A stretch of DNA of 64,000 nucleotides from Planomonospora_B alba (lineage in GTDB: Bacteria; Actinomycetota; Actinomycetes; Streptosporangiales; Streptosporangiaceae): positions 62,001-126,000 of the forward strand of contig NZ_BAAAUT010000008.1 in assembly GCF_039534085.1 (NCBI RefSeq), read 5' to 3'. Of this stretch, positions 25,882-34,424 are shown piece by piece. Numbering within the stretch: position 1 is the stretch's first letter; the number at the start of each line of letters is the position of its first letter. The notes below the pieces were generated by a model. That model saw only the letters and a program-made list of their open reading frames with translations, searched no databases and was not told the origin of the DNA. Both the position numbers and the translations under genes were made by a program.

Positions 25882-26688
25882 GTGACAGTGGGTAGTCACG
25901 GAGCGGAGGGGGAGGAACCTCTCCAGCACGGTGGACGCCCCGAGCCGGGCACCGCTCCGCTGTCGGTCGGCGGGGACGAGCCGATCGGGCGCCGGCTCCG
26001 TCCCGAGCAGTCGGCGGACACCGTCCCCCTCCGGGGGGAGCGGCGGGACGGGTCCCCGGAGGAGCCCCGGTCCGAGGCCCGGCGGCGCTCCGGAGTGCCG
26101 GCCAGGGCCGCGCTGCTCGCCGCCACCGCCGCGGTCGCGATGATGGGCGGCACCGTCGCCGGCGTCCAGGCGTGGAAGGACGCGGCGGGACCGGCCCCCG
26201 ACTGCCCGCCGGGGCAGTGCGCGGCGGCGTCGGACCGGCCCTCGCCGGCCGAGGACGCCACCCGGCCGCCCGAGGGCGCCTCCGGTGAGGAAACGGACCC
26301 CTCGGGCACCCCGGGGACCGAGCCCTCCGAGCCGGAGCGCGGGCAGACGGCGAAGCCCTCCTCACCCGCGAAGACGACCGACCGCCCGCGGCCGAGCCGC
26401 ACGCCGAAGTCCCGCCCCGCGCCGGAGACCACCCGGAAGGTCTTCGACGACGGCCCGCCGGCGCTCGACGAGGACGGTCCGCAGCCGGACGAGCCGGCCG
26501 GCGGACTGTCGGCCGCCGACGACCACGCCGCACCGGCCACCCGGACCGCCACTCCGACGGCGCAGGCGCCCGCGGCCACCTCGACGCCCGCACCCGAGAG
26601 CGCGGCGCGGCCCTCGCCCAGCCCCACGAGGCAGCCCCACAAGCTCCCGCTCCCGCTGCCGTTCCTCGGCGGGGGAGGCCGGGACTGA
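25882..26688 (+). CDS. Single-pass membrane protein with Pro/Thr/Ser-rich exterior
   Basis: About 75 cytoplasmic residues rich in Glu, Arg and Pro are followed by one transmembrane helix (ARAALLAATAAVAMMGGTVA, about residues 74-93) and a disordered Pro/Thr/Ser/Ala-rich exterior of about 170 residues with a short motif DCPPGQC near 108. The end is Pro/Leu-rich (HKLPLPLPFLGGGGRD). No domain is recognised. GTG 25888, two bases after GAGGTGA, is a better start than GTG 25882. Probably a surface or cell-wall-spanning protein; its order between thiL and thiD is not informative. Confidence 0.6.
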   Translation: MTVGSHGAEGEEPLQHGGRPEPGTAPLSVGGDEPIGRRLRPEQSADTVPLRGERRDGSPEEPRSEARRRSGVPARAALLAATAAVAMMGGTVAGVQAWKDAAGPAPDCPPGQCAAASDRPSPAEDATRPPEGASGEETDPSGTPGTEPSEPERGQTAKPSSPAKTTDRPRPSRTPKSRPAPETTRKVFDDGPPALDEDGPQPDEPAGGLSAADDHAAPATRTATPTAQAPAATSTPAPESAARPSPSPTRQPHKLPLPLPFLGGGGRD

Positions 26689-26762
26689 GCCGCCGGCCGC
26701 CTCGCGCGGTCTCCTCCCCGGCCGGATCCGCGGCGCCCCACACCCGGCCGGAAGCTGGTTGG

Positions 26763-27569
26763 ATGAGAGCCATGACCGTTTCGTCCCCTCCCCGCGTGCT
26801 GACCGTCGCCGGTTCCGACTCCGGCGGCGGCGCGGGCATCCAGGCCGACCTGAAGACCATGCTCGCCCTCGGTGTGCACGGCATGAGCGTCATCGCCGCG
26901 GTGACGGCCCAGAACTCGCTGGGCGTCCAGGGCTACTGGGAGCTCCCGCCCGAGGCGGTGCGGGCCCAGCTCGACTCGGTGCTCGGCGACATCGGAGCTC
27001 AGGCGATCAAGACCGGGATGCTGGCCTCGGCCGTGCTGGTGGAGACCGTCGCCGAGGTGCTGGCCGGGGTGGACGCCCCGGTCGTGGTGGACCCGGTCGG
27101 CGTCTCCAAGCACGGGGACGCCCTGCTGGCCCCGGAGGCGGTGGACACCGTGAAGTCGCGGCTGCTGCCCGTGGCCACCGTGGTCACCCCCAACCTGTGG
27201 GAGGTGGCCCAGCTCACCGGGGTGAAGGTCGAGGAGGAGAGGGACATGCGCCGGGCCGCGGAGGCGGTCCTGGCGCTCGGCCCCGCCTGGGTGCTGGTCA
27301 AGGGCGGTCACCTGCCGGGCGCCCCGGTGGACCTGCTGACCGACGGCGACCGGGAGTTCCGCTTCACCGCCGAGCGGCACGACAACCGCCACACCCACGG
27401 CACCGGCTGCACCCTGGCCTCGGCCATCGCCTCGCACCTGGCCCTCGGCGAGGACGTCCCGTCCGCCGTGCGGCAGGCCAAGGAGTACGTCACGGGCGCG
27501 ATCGCCCGGGGGTTCGCACTGGGGGCGGGCATCGGCCCGGTGGACCACGCCTGGCGCGGGCGCGCCTGA
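26763..27569 (+). CDS. thiD: Hydroxymethylpyrimidine/phosphomethylpyrimidine kinase
   Basis: The 268-residue ribokinase-fold enzyme has the signatures VLTVAGSDSGGGAGIQADLK at the start, KTGMLASA, VVDPVGVSKHGD and the C-terminal catalytic RHTHGTGCTLASAIA. It phosphorylates HMP and HMP-P in thiamine synthesis and is functionally linked to thiL 1 kb upstream. ATG 26763 or ATG 26772 may be used. A strong terminator follows. Confidence 0.96.
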   Translation: MRAMTVSSPPRVLTVAGSDSGGGAGIQADLKTMLALGVHGMSVIAAVTAQNSLGVQGYWELPPEAVRAQLDSVLGDIGAQAIKTGMLASAVLVETVAEVLAGVDAPVVVDPVGVSKHGDALLAPEAVDTVKSRLLPVATVVTPNLWEVAQLTGVKVEEERDMRRAAEAVLALGPAWVLVKGGHLPGAPVDLLTDGDREFRFTAERHDNRHTHGTGCTLASAIASHLALGEDVPSAVRQAKEYVTGAIARGFALGAGIGPVDHAWRGRA

Positions 27570-27574
27570 CCCGC

Positions 27575-27600
27575 CCGCCCCGGCCTCCGGGCCGGGGCGG
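27575..27600. terminator. Hairpin terminator between thiD and the PIN toxin gene
   Basis: An 11-bp perfect stem (27575-27585 with 27590-27600; arm CCGCCCCGGCC) with a four-base loop, followed by TCTCAG, separates the convergent genes. Confidence 0.75.
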
Positions 27601-27602
27601 TC

Positions 27603-28037
27603 TCAGACGTCGATGATCACGTGCTCCAGCTCGCGGTCGACCCGGGTGATCCCCGCGCGGTCGTCGGTGAGCACGATGGCGTCGACGACTCCCGAGGGGG
27701 AACTGCGGGCGCACAGGGCGACGTTCACGTCGACCACGTCGTCGTGACCGCATTCGCCGATCTTCCGGCCGATCTGGACCGCGCGCTCGGGGGTCAGCTC
27801 GTCGATCACGAGCGAGCCGTGGCGGATCCGCTGGGCGCGGTTGAACGCCGCGGCCAACCGGGTCTGCCGGGCCCCGCCGCGACCGACCTCGGCCAGCACG
27901 GTGCGGGGTACGACGCCCTCCACCTCGCCGGCGAGGATGCGCTCCAGCGCCTCGATCACGTCGGGGTGGCCCCGCTCGAGCCCGATCAGGGCGCCGGAGT
28001 CGAACACGAAGCGCCGCAGCCCCTCGGACCGCGTCAC
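27603..28037 (-). CDS. PIN-domain RNase toxin, VapC-like
   Basis: The 144-residue protein has the PIN acidic site: Asp13 in FVFDSGALIGLE, Glu50 in VLAEVGRGG, the Asp99-Asp100/Asp103 group in GHDDVVDVNVALCA and Asp125 in IVLTDDRAGI. VapC toxins are Mg-dependent RNases. GTG 28037 overlaps the upstream gene's stop by four bases (GTGA), the usual coupling in toxin-antitoxin operons. The operon is an accessory insertion between the conserved thiD and rpmB genes. Confidence 0.85.
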   Translation of the reverse strand: MTRSEGLRRFVFDSGALIGLERGHPDVIEALERILAGEVEGVVPRTVLAEVGRGGARQTRLAAAFNRAQRIRHGSLVIDELTPERAVQIGRKIGECGHDDVVDVNVALCARSSPSGVVDAIVLTDDRAGITRVDRELEHVIIDV

Positions 28038-28345
28038 GCCCGGACCCCCAGGGCGGACGCCCCGGCCTCCTGGATGGTGCGCAGCGCGTGGACGGCCTCG
28101 TCGACGCGCTTGCGGCTCTCCGCCGAGGGCTCGCCGAACTCCGCCTTGAGGTCGGCCAGGAGCGCGGACAGCTCCGCGCGGCTGCGCTGGTGCTCGACGA
28201 CCTCCGAGATCAGCCCGGAGATGGACGGGGCGCGACCGGCTCTGACCTCGCCCTGCATCCACCGGTACAGGTCATCGGGGAGGTCGACGCCGATCTTCTT
28301 GGTCACGTCGCGCACGGGGCCGCGAGGCAGGCAGGTGATGGTCAC
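28034..28345 (-). CDS. Ribbon-helix-helix-like antitoxin, VapB-like
   Basis: The protein carries a ribbon-helix-helix-type N-terminus (KKIGVDLPDDLYRWMQGEVR and SISGLISEVVEHQRSRAE) and a helical C-terminal region that would wrap the toxin. It is the first gene of the pair. Starts at 28384 (ATG), 28345 (GTG) and two further GTGs are in frame; I choose 28345 because the best promoter match predicts transcription starting exactly at that codon, that is a leaderless message of 103 codons. The alternative ATG would lie inside the -35 region. Confidence 0.75.
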   Translation of the reverse strand: MTITCLPRGPVRDVTKKIGVDLPDDLYRWMQGEVRAGRAPSISGLISEVVEHQRSRAELSALLADLKAEFGEPSAESRKRVDEAVHALRTIQEAGASALGVRA

Positions 28346-28399
28346 GCTGCGACGATAGAGAGTCACGCTGCGTCGGACAAACATGTTGCGAAAACATGT
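28341..28399 (-). promoter_or_regulatory. Toxin-antitoxin promoter and operator
   Basis: On the minus strand TTGTCC (28380-28375) and TATCGT (28357-28352) are 17 bases apart. Two copies of an 11-base element (GTCACGCTGCG on the plus strand) at 28341-28351 and 28362-28372 are spaced 21 bases, two helical turns, one over the start site and one between -35 and -10. Upstream, ACATGTT and AACATGT form an inverted repeat (28381-28399). The layout fits autorepression by the antitoxin-toxin complex. Confidence 0.6.
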
Positions 28400-28500
28400 C
28401 GGCCCGGAGCTGTTCCGTTGACCGGCGGCCGGTGGCGCGGTCGGAGCGCGCGCGGGGCACGCCCCGAGCGGGCCGCAGACGTGCCCGGAAAAGCAGGAAG

Positions 28501-28527
28501 CCCGCCGCCCTCGCGGAGGGCGGCGGG
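28501..28527 (-). terminator. rpmB terminator
   Basis: A perfect 12-bp stem (28501-28512 with 28516-28527) with a GCG loop lies 18 bases past the rpmB stop; on the minus strand it is followed by CTTCCTGCTTTTCC. Confidence 0.8.
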
Positions 28528-28544
28528 CTGTCCGGGAGCCTGGA

Positions 28545-28730
28545 CTAGCGGGTGACCTTGCCGGCCTTCAGGCAGGAGGTGCACACGTTGAGCCGCTTCT
28601 TCGTGCCGTTCACCACGGCGCGCACCGGCTGGATGTTCGGAGTCCAGCTGCGACGGGTGCGGCGGTGCGAGTGGGAGATGTTGTTGCCGAAGATCGGCTT
28701 CTTGGCGCAGACGTCGCAGACGGAAGCCAC
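28545..28730 (-). CDS. rpmB: Ribosomal protein bL28, zinc-binding form
   Basis: The 61-residue large-subunit protein keeps both Cys pairs (VCDVCAKKP and VCTSCLKAGKV), so it is the zinc-containing C+ type; zinc-free paralogues are normally Zur-controlled elsewhere in actinobacterial genomes. N-terminus MASVCDVCAKKPIFGNNISH is canonical. Divergent from the DAK-family gene. Confidence 0.97.
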   Translation of the reverse strand: MASVCDVCAKKPIFGNNISHSHRRTRRSWTPNIQPVRAVVNGTKKRLNVCTSCLKAGKVTR

Positions 28731-28810
28731 GGTTCGCTCCTTAGATCAGTCGAGAGACCCGATCCGCTTGGCGGTCATCGGGCATGCCGGGACGACCGGC
28801 TGGCCAAACG

Positions 28811-28841
28811 AGGATATCCGATGCCTGGCCCTGCCTGCCAA
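28811..28841 (-). promoter_or_regulatory. Candidate rpmB promoter
   Basis: On the minus strand TTGGCA (28841-28836, 5 of 6 to consensus) and TATCCT (28816-28811) are separated by 19 bases, slightly long. The position is about 80 bases before the rpmB start. Confidence 0.35.
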
Positions 28842-29004
28842 CGCGAGCTGTCACGGCCAGTCGAACGGGATAATCTCCAAAAGACAACCGTAGCGCATCC
28901 CGGAGGCCGGGACGGCGGGCCGCGGGGGACGGGGCCTGGCCGCGGCGGGGCGGCGCGGCCGCCGGGACGCGGCCGGACGGGCCCGCAGGCACGAAAGGGC
29001 AGGC

Positions 29005-30570
29005 ATGCTGGAGGTGTTCGACCCGCCGGCGGTCCGCCGGTGGTCGCGGCTGGCCGCGGAGACACTCGGCCGGGTCCGGGAGGAGATCGACGCGCTCAAC
29101 GTCTTCCCGGTCCCCGACGGCGACACCGGCACCAACCTCCACCTCACCATGCTCTCTGCGGCCGAGGCGCTGGACGGCCTGCCCCCCGGCGCCGACGCGG
29201 CGACCACCTGGCGGACCCTGGTGCAGGGCGCTCTGATCGGCGCGCGCGGCAACTCCGGGGTCATCGTCAGCCAGGCGCTGCGCGGCCTCGCCGAGGTGCT
29301 GCGCACGGCCGAGGGCCGGGGAGCCGATCTCGGGCACGGCCTGGCGCGGGCCGCCGAGCTGGCCCGGGGCGCGGTGGAGAAACCGGTCGAGGGCACGCTG
29401 CTGAGCGTGCTCGGCGCGGTGGCCTCCGCGGTGCGCGACCTGCCGGGCGACCTCGCCGCGGTGGCGCGCCGGGCGGCCCAGGAGGCGCGCGCCGCGCTCC
29501 GGCGCACTCCGGACCAGCTGGACGTGCTGGCCCGCAACGGCGTGGTGGACGCGGGCGCGGCGGGCCTGACGATCATCCTGGAGAGCCTCGCCGCGGTGGT
29601 CACCGGCTCCTCCGTCGGGTCGCCGCGGATCCCCGCCCCGGCGCACCGGATCGAGCCCGAGCCGGAGGGGGAGCCCGGCTACGAGGTGATGTACCTGCTG
29701 GAGGCCGACGACGGCGCCGTGGAGGCGCTCCGCGGCGAGCTGGCCGGGCTCGGCGACTGCCTGGTGGTCGTGGGCGGCGAGGGCCTGTGGAACGTGCACG
29801 TGCACGTGGCCGACGCGGGAGCCGCGATCGAGGCCGGGCTCCGGGCCGGCAGGCCGTACCGGATCCGGGTGGCCTACCTGGCCGCGGCGGGCCGGACCCA
29901 CCGGGCCGCGGGCGGGCGGGGCGTGGTCGCGGTGGCGGCCGGACCGGCCCTCGGCGCGCTGTTCGAGCGGGCCGGAGCCGTCGTGGTCCGCCGGGAGCCG
30001 GGCGCAGGCCCGCCGCGGGCCGCCGTGCTGGCCGCGATCCGCGAGGCCGGCACCGAGGTCGTGGTGCTGCCCAACGACAGCGGGGCGAGGGAGGTCGCGG
30101 CGGCCGCGGCGGAGACCGCCCGCGAGGAGGGGATCGCGGTGAGCGTGATCCCCACCCGGGCGTCGGTGCAGGGCCTGGCGGCGCTGGCCGTGCACGACCC
30201 GCTCCGGCGCTTCGACGACGACGTCGTCGCGATGACCGAGGCGGCCGCGCACACCCGCCACGGGCACGTCTGGGTGGCCGACCGCGAGGCCGTGACGAGC
30301 GCCGGCCTGGTCGGCCCCGGCGACGTGCTCGGCGTGATCGACGGGGACGCCGCGCTGGTCGGCACCGGCCTGGTGCAGACCGCGCTGCAGGTCGTCGACC
30401 GCATGGTCGCGACGAGCAGTGAGCTGGTCACCCTGCTGGAGGGCACGGACGCGCCGGACGGGCTGGCGCGGGCCGTGCAGGACCACCTGGCGGCCACCCG
30501 CCCGGACATCGAGGTCGTCCGGTACGAGGGCGGGCAGGGCGGCTACCCGCTCCTCATCGGGGTCGAATGA
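29005..30570 (+). CDS. DAK2/DegV-linked kinase, FakA (YloV) family
   Basis: The 521-residue protein has an N-terminal DhaL/DAK2 nucleotide-binding domain (about 10-200) with the metal site NVFPVPDGDTGTNLHLTM and the GALIGARGNSGVIVSQALRG loop, followed by the long FakA C-terminal region (EVMYLLEADD, NDSGAREVAAAAAETAREEG). FakA is the ATP-binding subunit that phosphorylates fatty acids presented by a DegV/FakB partner. No fakB gene is adjacent. The position directly before recG is conserved in actinobacteria and Firmicutes. Confidence 0.88.
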   Translation: MLEVFDPPAVRRWSRLAAETLGRVREEIDALNVFPVPDGDTGTNLHLTMLSAAEALDGLPPGADAATTWRTLVQGALIGARGNSGVIVSQALRGLAEVLRTAEGRGADLGHGLARAAELARGAVEKPVEGTLLSVLGAVASAVRDLPGDLAAVARRAAQEARAALRRTPDQLDVLARNGVVDAGAAGLTIILESLAAVVTGSSVGSPRIPAPAHRIEPEPEGEPGYEVMYLLEADDGAVEALRGELAGLGDCLVVVGGEGLWNVHVHVADAGAAIEAGLRAGRPYRIRVAYLAAAGRTHRAAGGRGVVAVAAGPALGALFERAGAVVVRREPGAGPPRAAVLAAIREAGTEVVVLPNDSGAREVAAAAAETAREEGIAVSVIPTRASVQGLAALAVHDPLRRFDDDVVAMTEAAAHTRHGHVWVADREAVTSAGLVGPGDVLGVIDGDAALVGTGLVQTALQVVDRMVATSSELVTLLEGTDAPDGLARAVQDHLAATRPDIEVVRYEGGQGGYPLLIGVE

Positions 30571-30649
30571 GCGGCCGGACCGGGGTCGGAGCCGGCCGGG
30601 CGGGCGCGGCCGGATGAATTCTGTCCCCGGGAGAAGGTAGAAAGCTGCC

Positions 30650-32821
30650 GTGACGAGCTTCGACGAGCCGACGGGCAAGGTGCTGGACCCCCGCACGGCC
30701 AAGCTGCTGGAGAGCGTCCTCGGCCTGCGCACCGTCGGAGACCTGCTCCGGCACTACCCCCGGCGCTACGCCCAGCGGGGCGAGCTGACCGACCTCGACG
30801 ACCTGCGGGTCGACGAGCACGTCACGGTGGTGGGCGAGGTCACCAAGGCCGTGCGCAGGCCGATGCGGAACAAGGGCGGCACCTGGCTGGAGGTCGAGGT
30901 CGTCGACGGCCGCGGCAGCAGGATCTACCTGTCGTTCTTCGGCAAGGCCTCGCACATCGCCGAGACGCGGCTGCGCCCGGGCGCCCGGGGCATGTTCGCC
31001 GGGAAGGTCGGGGCGTTCGGCCAGGGCGAGCGGCGCAAGTGGCAGCTGTCGCACCCCGAGTTCGAGATGATCGACGAGACGGAGCAGGACGCCGGGGAGT
31101 TCGCCGCGGCGCTGGTGCCGATCTACCCGGCGGGCAAGGACGTCACGCCCTGGGCGATCCGGCGGGCGCTGGGCGTCGTGCTCGACACCATGGGCGAGCT
31201 GGAGGACCCCCTCCCGGCCGACCTGCGGGCCCGGCACGGGCTGCCCGGGCTGGCAGAGGCGCTGCTGGCGATCCACCGGCCGCGCGACCACGCCGACGTG
31301 GCGCGGGCGCGCAAGCGGCTCAAGTTCGACGAGGCGTTCCTGCTCCAGGCCGTGCTGCTGCAGCGGAAGACGGCCGCCGAGTCCTGGGCGGCGACCCCCC
31401 GGCCCCGGCGCGACGACGGGCTGCTGGCCGACTTCGACGCCCGGCTGCCGTTCCAGCTGACCGAGGGGCAGCGGAGCGTGGGAGAGGAGATCGCGGCCGA
31501 CCTGGCGCGGGAGCACCCCATGCACCGGCTGCTCCAGGGCGAGGTCGGCGCGGGCAAGACCGTGGTGGCGCTGCGCGCCATGCTCCAGGTCGTCGACGCG
31601 GGGGGCCAGGCCGTCCTGCTCGCGCCCACCGAGGTGCTCGCCCAGCAGCACCACCGGTCGATCACCGCCATGCTCGGCGACCTGGCGACCGGCGGCATGT
31701 TCGGCGGCACCTCGGTGGCCCTGCTGACCGGGTCGCTGGGCGCCGCGGCCCGCCGTACGGCGATGCTCGACGCCGCCTCCGGCGCGGCCGGGATCGTGGT
31801 CGGCACCCACGCGGTGCTCCAGGAGCGCGTCCAGTTCGCCGACCTGGGGCTCGTGGTGGTCGACGAGCAGCACCGCTTCGGTGTGGAGCAGCGCGACGCC
31901 CTGCGCGAGAAGGCGGGCGGAGGGCGCCCGCACGTGCTGGTCATGACCGCGACCCCGATCCCGCGCACGGTCGCGATGACCGTCTTCGGCGACCTCACCG
32001 TCTCCACGCTCTCGCAGCTGCCCGCCGGCCGCGCCCCGATCAGCACGCACGTGGTGCCCGCCGCCGAGAAGCCGCACTTCCTCGACCGGGCGTGGGCCCG
32101 CGTGCGGGAGGAGGTCGAGCTCGGCAGGCAGGCCTACGTGGTGTGCCCGCGCATCGGCGACCTGGAGGGCGACGAGGGCGACCTGGCGGGCGGCGACGAC
32201 GAGCGGCGCCCGCCGCTGGCGGTGCTGGACATGGCGCAGGCGCTCGCCGAGGGGCCGCTGAAGGGGCTGCGTACGGCGGTGCTCCACGGCAAGCTGCCAC
32301 CGGAGGAGAAGGACGCCGTGATGCGGGCCTTCGCCCGGGGCGAGGTCGACGTCCTGGTGGCGACCACGGTCATCGAGGTCGGCGTGGACGTGCCCAACTC
32401 CTCGGTCATGGTCATCATGGACGCCGACCGCTTCGGCGTCTCCCAGCTCCACCAGCTCCGCGGCCGGGTCGGCCGGGGCGGCCTGCCGGGACTGTGCCTT
32501 CTGGTGAGCGAGGCGCCGCAGGGCACGCCCGCCCGGGAGCGGCTCGCCGCGGTCGCGGCGACCCTGGACGGGTTCGAGCTGTCCCGGGTGGACCTGGAGC
32601 AGCGCCGGGAGGGGGACGTGCTGGGAGTGGCGCAGTCGGGCCGCAGGTCGTCGCTGAAGATGCTGCGGCTGCTCCGGGACGAGGACGTCATCGAGGCCGC
32701 CCGCGAGGAGGCCGAGGCGATGCTGGCCGCGGATCCGGAGCTGGCCGGGCATCCGTCCCTGAGGGCGGAGATCGGAAGGCTGCTCGCCGACGAGCGGGCC
32801 GAATACCTGGAGAAGGCGTGA
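30650..32821 (+). CDS. recG: ATP-dependent DNA helicase RecG
   Basis: The 723-residue branch-migration helicase has an N-terminal wedge OB domain (DLRVDEHVTVVGEVTKA), Walker A GEVGAGKT at 297-304, the DEQH box at 405-408, MTATPIPRT motif III and the C-terminal VGRGG motif VI. It reverses stalled replication forks. GTG 30650 gives the normal N-terminus. It follows the FakA-like gene by 79 bases on the same strand. A 440-bp gap with several inverted repeats follows. Confidence 0.97.
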   Translation: MTSFDEPTGKVLDPRTAKLLESVLGLRTVGDLLRHYPRRYAQRGELTDLDDLRVDEHVTVVGEVTKAVRRPMRNKGGTWLEVEVVDGRGSRIYLSFFGKASHIAETRLRPGARGMFAGKVGAFGQGERRKWQLSHPEFEMIDETEQDAGEFAAALVPIYPAGKDVTPWAIRRALGVVLDTMGELEDPLPADLRARHGLPGLAEALLAIHRPRDHADVARARKRLKFDEAFLLQAVLLQRKTAAESWAATPRPRRDDGLLADFDARLPFQLTEGQRSVGEEIAADLAREHPMHRLLQGEVGAGKTVVALRAMLQVVDAGGQAVLLAPTEVLAQQHHRSITAMLGDLATGGMFGGTSVALLTGSLGAAARRTAMLDAASGAAGIVVGTHAVLQERVQFADLGLVVVDEQHRFGVEQRDALREKAGGGRPHVLVMTATPIPRTVAMTVFGDLTVSTLSQLPAGRAPISTHVVPAAEKPHFLDRAWARVREEVELGRQAYVVCPRIGDLEGDEGDLAGGDDERRPPLAVLDMAQALAEGPLKGLRTAVLHGKLPPEEKDAVMRAFARGEVDVLVATTVIEVGVDVPNSSVMVIMDADRFGVSQLHQLRGRVGRGGLPGLCLLVSEAPQGTPARERLAAVAATLDGFELSRVDLEQRREGDVLGVAQSGRRSSLKMLRLLRDEDVIEAAREEAEAMLAADPELAGHPSLRAEIGRLLADERAEYLEKA

Positions 32822-32961
32822 GGGCGGAGGCGTGAGAGGGTTCCCCGGACGGGGCGCCGGGAGAGGCGGCCCGTGCGAGGGGCGCCGCCGGAGTGCCGCC
32901 GGGGTTCCGGGCGTCCTTCGCGGCCTGCGCCGCGACCGAGCACGGTGCGCGCCGGGATCCC

Positions 32962-33101
32962 CGGGCCCAGTTGCGGGGACGGCCTCCCCCCGAATGCCGT
33001 CCCCGCCTGGGCCCGCTCTCGGGTCAGGTGCCGAGAGCACCGGCGTGCGGAAGGGCTCACGATCACGCCGGCCGGCCTTCCCCTGGGTCATTCGAAGGCC
33101 G
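32962..33101 (+). other. Cluster of four consecutive inverted repeats (recG-rsmD gap)
   Basis: In the 440-bp gap (32822-33261) no gene is visible. Hairpin 1: CGGGCCCAG + GCGGGGACGG (32962-32982) with CCGTCCCCGC + CTGGGCCCG (32997-33015), 19 pairs and a TT bulge, a likely recG terminator. Hairpin 2: GCTCTCGG/CCGAGAGC (33015-33038). Hairpin 3: CCGGCGTG/CACGCCGG (33040-33071). Hairpin 4: CGGCCTTC/GAAGGCCG (33073-33101). They abut with almost no spacing, which suggests a structured RNA beyond a simple terminator. No known riboswitch class is recognised. Confidence 0.6.
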
Positions 33102-33261
33102 CAGCACTCATCATGCAGGGCGGGGGGCCGCAGGGGAACGACCCTTGCGCTTTCGTCGCCGCCGCTTGCCCACTCTTGACCATGGCGACCCGCCGGAAAG
33201 CCTGTGACCTGCGGTTATGTGCTCGGCCGCGACACCGGAGACGACACGGGACAATGGACGG

Positions 33262-33831
33262 GTGAGTCGAGTCATCGCGGGTGTCGCAGGGGGAAGAAGG
33301 CTGGCCGTGCCGCCGGGGCGGGGGACCCGCCCCACGAGCGACCGGGCCAGGGAGGGGATCTTCTCCACGGTGGGCTCGCTGATCGGCCCGCTGGACGGGG
33401 CCCGGGTCATGGACCTGTACGCCGGCTCCGGCGCGGTCGGGCTGGAGGCGCTCTCGCGCGGGGCGGCCCACGCGCTGCTGGTGGAGTCCGACCCCAGGGC
33501 GGTCCGGACGATCCGGGCGAACATCGCCTCGCTCGGGCTGCCGGGGGCCGAACTGGCCGCCGACCGGGTGGAGCGGGTGCTCGCCCGGGGCGCCGCGCAG
33601 CCGTACGACTTCGTGTTCGCCGACCCGCCGTACGCGGTGGCGGCCGAGGAGGTCGACGCGGTGCTGGGGCTGCTGCGCGCGGGGGGCTGGCTCGCCGAGG
33701 ACGCGCTGGTGGCGGTGGAGCGGGAGAGCAGGGGGAAGGACCTGGTCTGGCCGGACGGATTCGAAGAGGAGAGGGTCCGTCGTTACGGCGAAGCGTCCGT
33801 TTGGTACGGTCGCGCCGCCGGGAATCCGTAA
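33262..33831 (+). CDS. rsmD: 16S rRNA (guanine(966)-N2)-methyltransferase
   Basis: The 189-residue Rossmann-fold methyltransferase has the SAM-binding VMDLYAGSGAVGLEALSRG and the catalytic FVFADPPYAV motif. N-terminal SRVIAGVAGGRRLAVPPG and TRPTSDRAREGIFS are RsmD signatures. I start at GTG 33262, the conserved N-terminus; an in-frame ATG 45 bases upstream would add an unconserved leader. It is followed after 15 bases by coaD, the usual pairing. Confidence 0.95.
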   Translation: MSRVIAGVAGGRRLAVPPGRGTRPTSDRAREGIFSTVGSLIGPLDGARVMDLYAGSGAVGLEALSRGAAHALLVESDPRAVRTIRANIASLGLPGAELAADRVERVLARGAAQPYDFVFADPPYAVAAEEVDAVLGLLRAGGWLAEDALVAVERESRGKDLVWPDGFEEERVRRYGEASVWYGRAAGNP

Positions 33832-33846
33832 ACCTGGGGGTTCGCC

Positions 33847-34323
33847 TTGCGTCGCGTGATCTGCCCGGGGTCCTTCGACCCCGTCACCAACGGTCATCTG
33901 GACATCATCGGCCGGGCCTCCCGGCAGTACGACGAGGTCGTCGTCGCGGTCCTGATCAACATCGAGAAGAAGAGCCTGTTCACGGTCGAGGAGCGCATCG
34001 AGATGCTCCAGACCGTGACCAAGGAGTACGGCAACGTGCGCGTGGACAAATTCCACGGCCTGCTGGTGGACTACTGCAGACAGCAGGAGATCCCGGCCAT
34101 CGTCAAGGGCCTGCGCGCGGTCAGCGACTTCGACTACGAGCTCCAGCAGGCCCAGCTCAACTACCGGATGTCCGGGGTCGAGACGCTGTTCATGGCGACC
34201 GGGCCCGAGGTGTCGTTCCTGTCCTCCAGCCGGATCAAGGAGATCGTCAGGTACGGCGGGGACGTGAGCGGCCTGGTGCCCGAGCTCGTCGAGGAGCGCC
34301 TCATCGAGAGGCTCAGGGGATAG
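33847..34323 (+). CDS. coaD: Phosphopantetheine adenylyltransferase
   Basis: The 158-residue enzyme converts 4'-phosphopantetheine to dephospho-CoA. It has the nucleotidyltransferase motif GSFDPVTNGHLDIIGRA, the IVKGLRAVSDFDYELQ block and the EVSFLSSSRIKEIV block. The start codon is TTG at 33847 following GGGGG, giving the canonical MRRVICPGSFDP. Confidence 0.97.
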   Translation: MRRVICPGSFDPVTNGHLDIIGRASRQYDEVVVAVLINIEKKSLFTVEERIEMLQTVTKEYGNVRVDKFHGLLVDYCRQQEIPAIVKGLRAVSDFDYELQQAQLNYRMSGVETLFMATGPEVSFLSSSRIKEIVRYGGDVSGLVPELVEERLIERLRG

Positions 34324-34424
34324 GCCGCGGTCCGTGCGCGCTCCGCCCCGCAGCGTGGCGGTCCGGAGCTCGCAGACCCCTGGTATTCTCTTATTTCGGC
34401 CTTGCACGACGGCGGTGATTCGCC

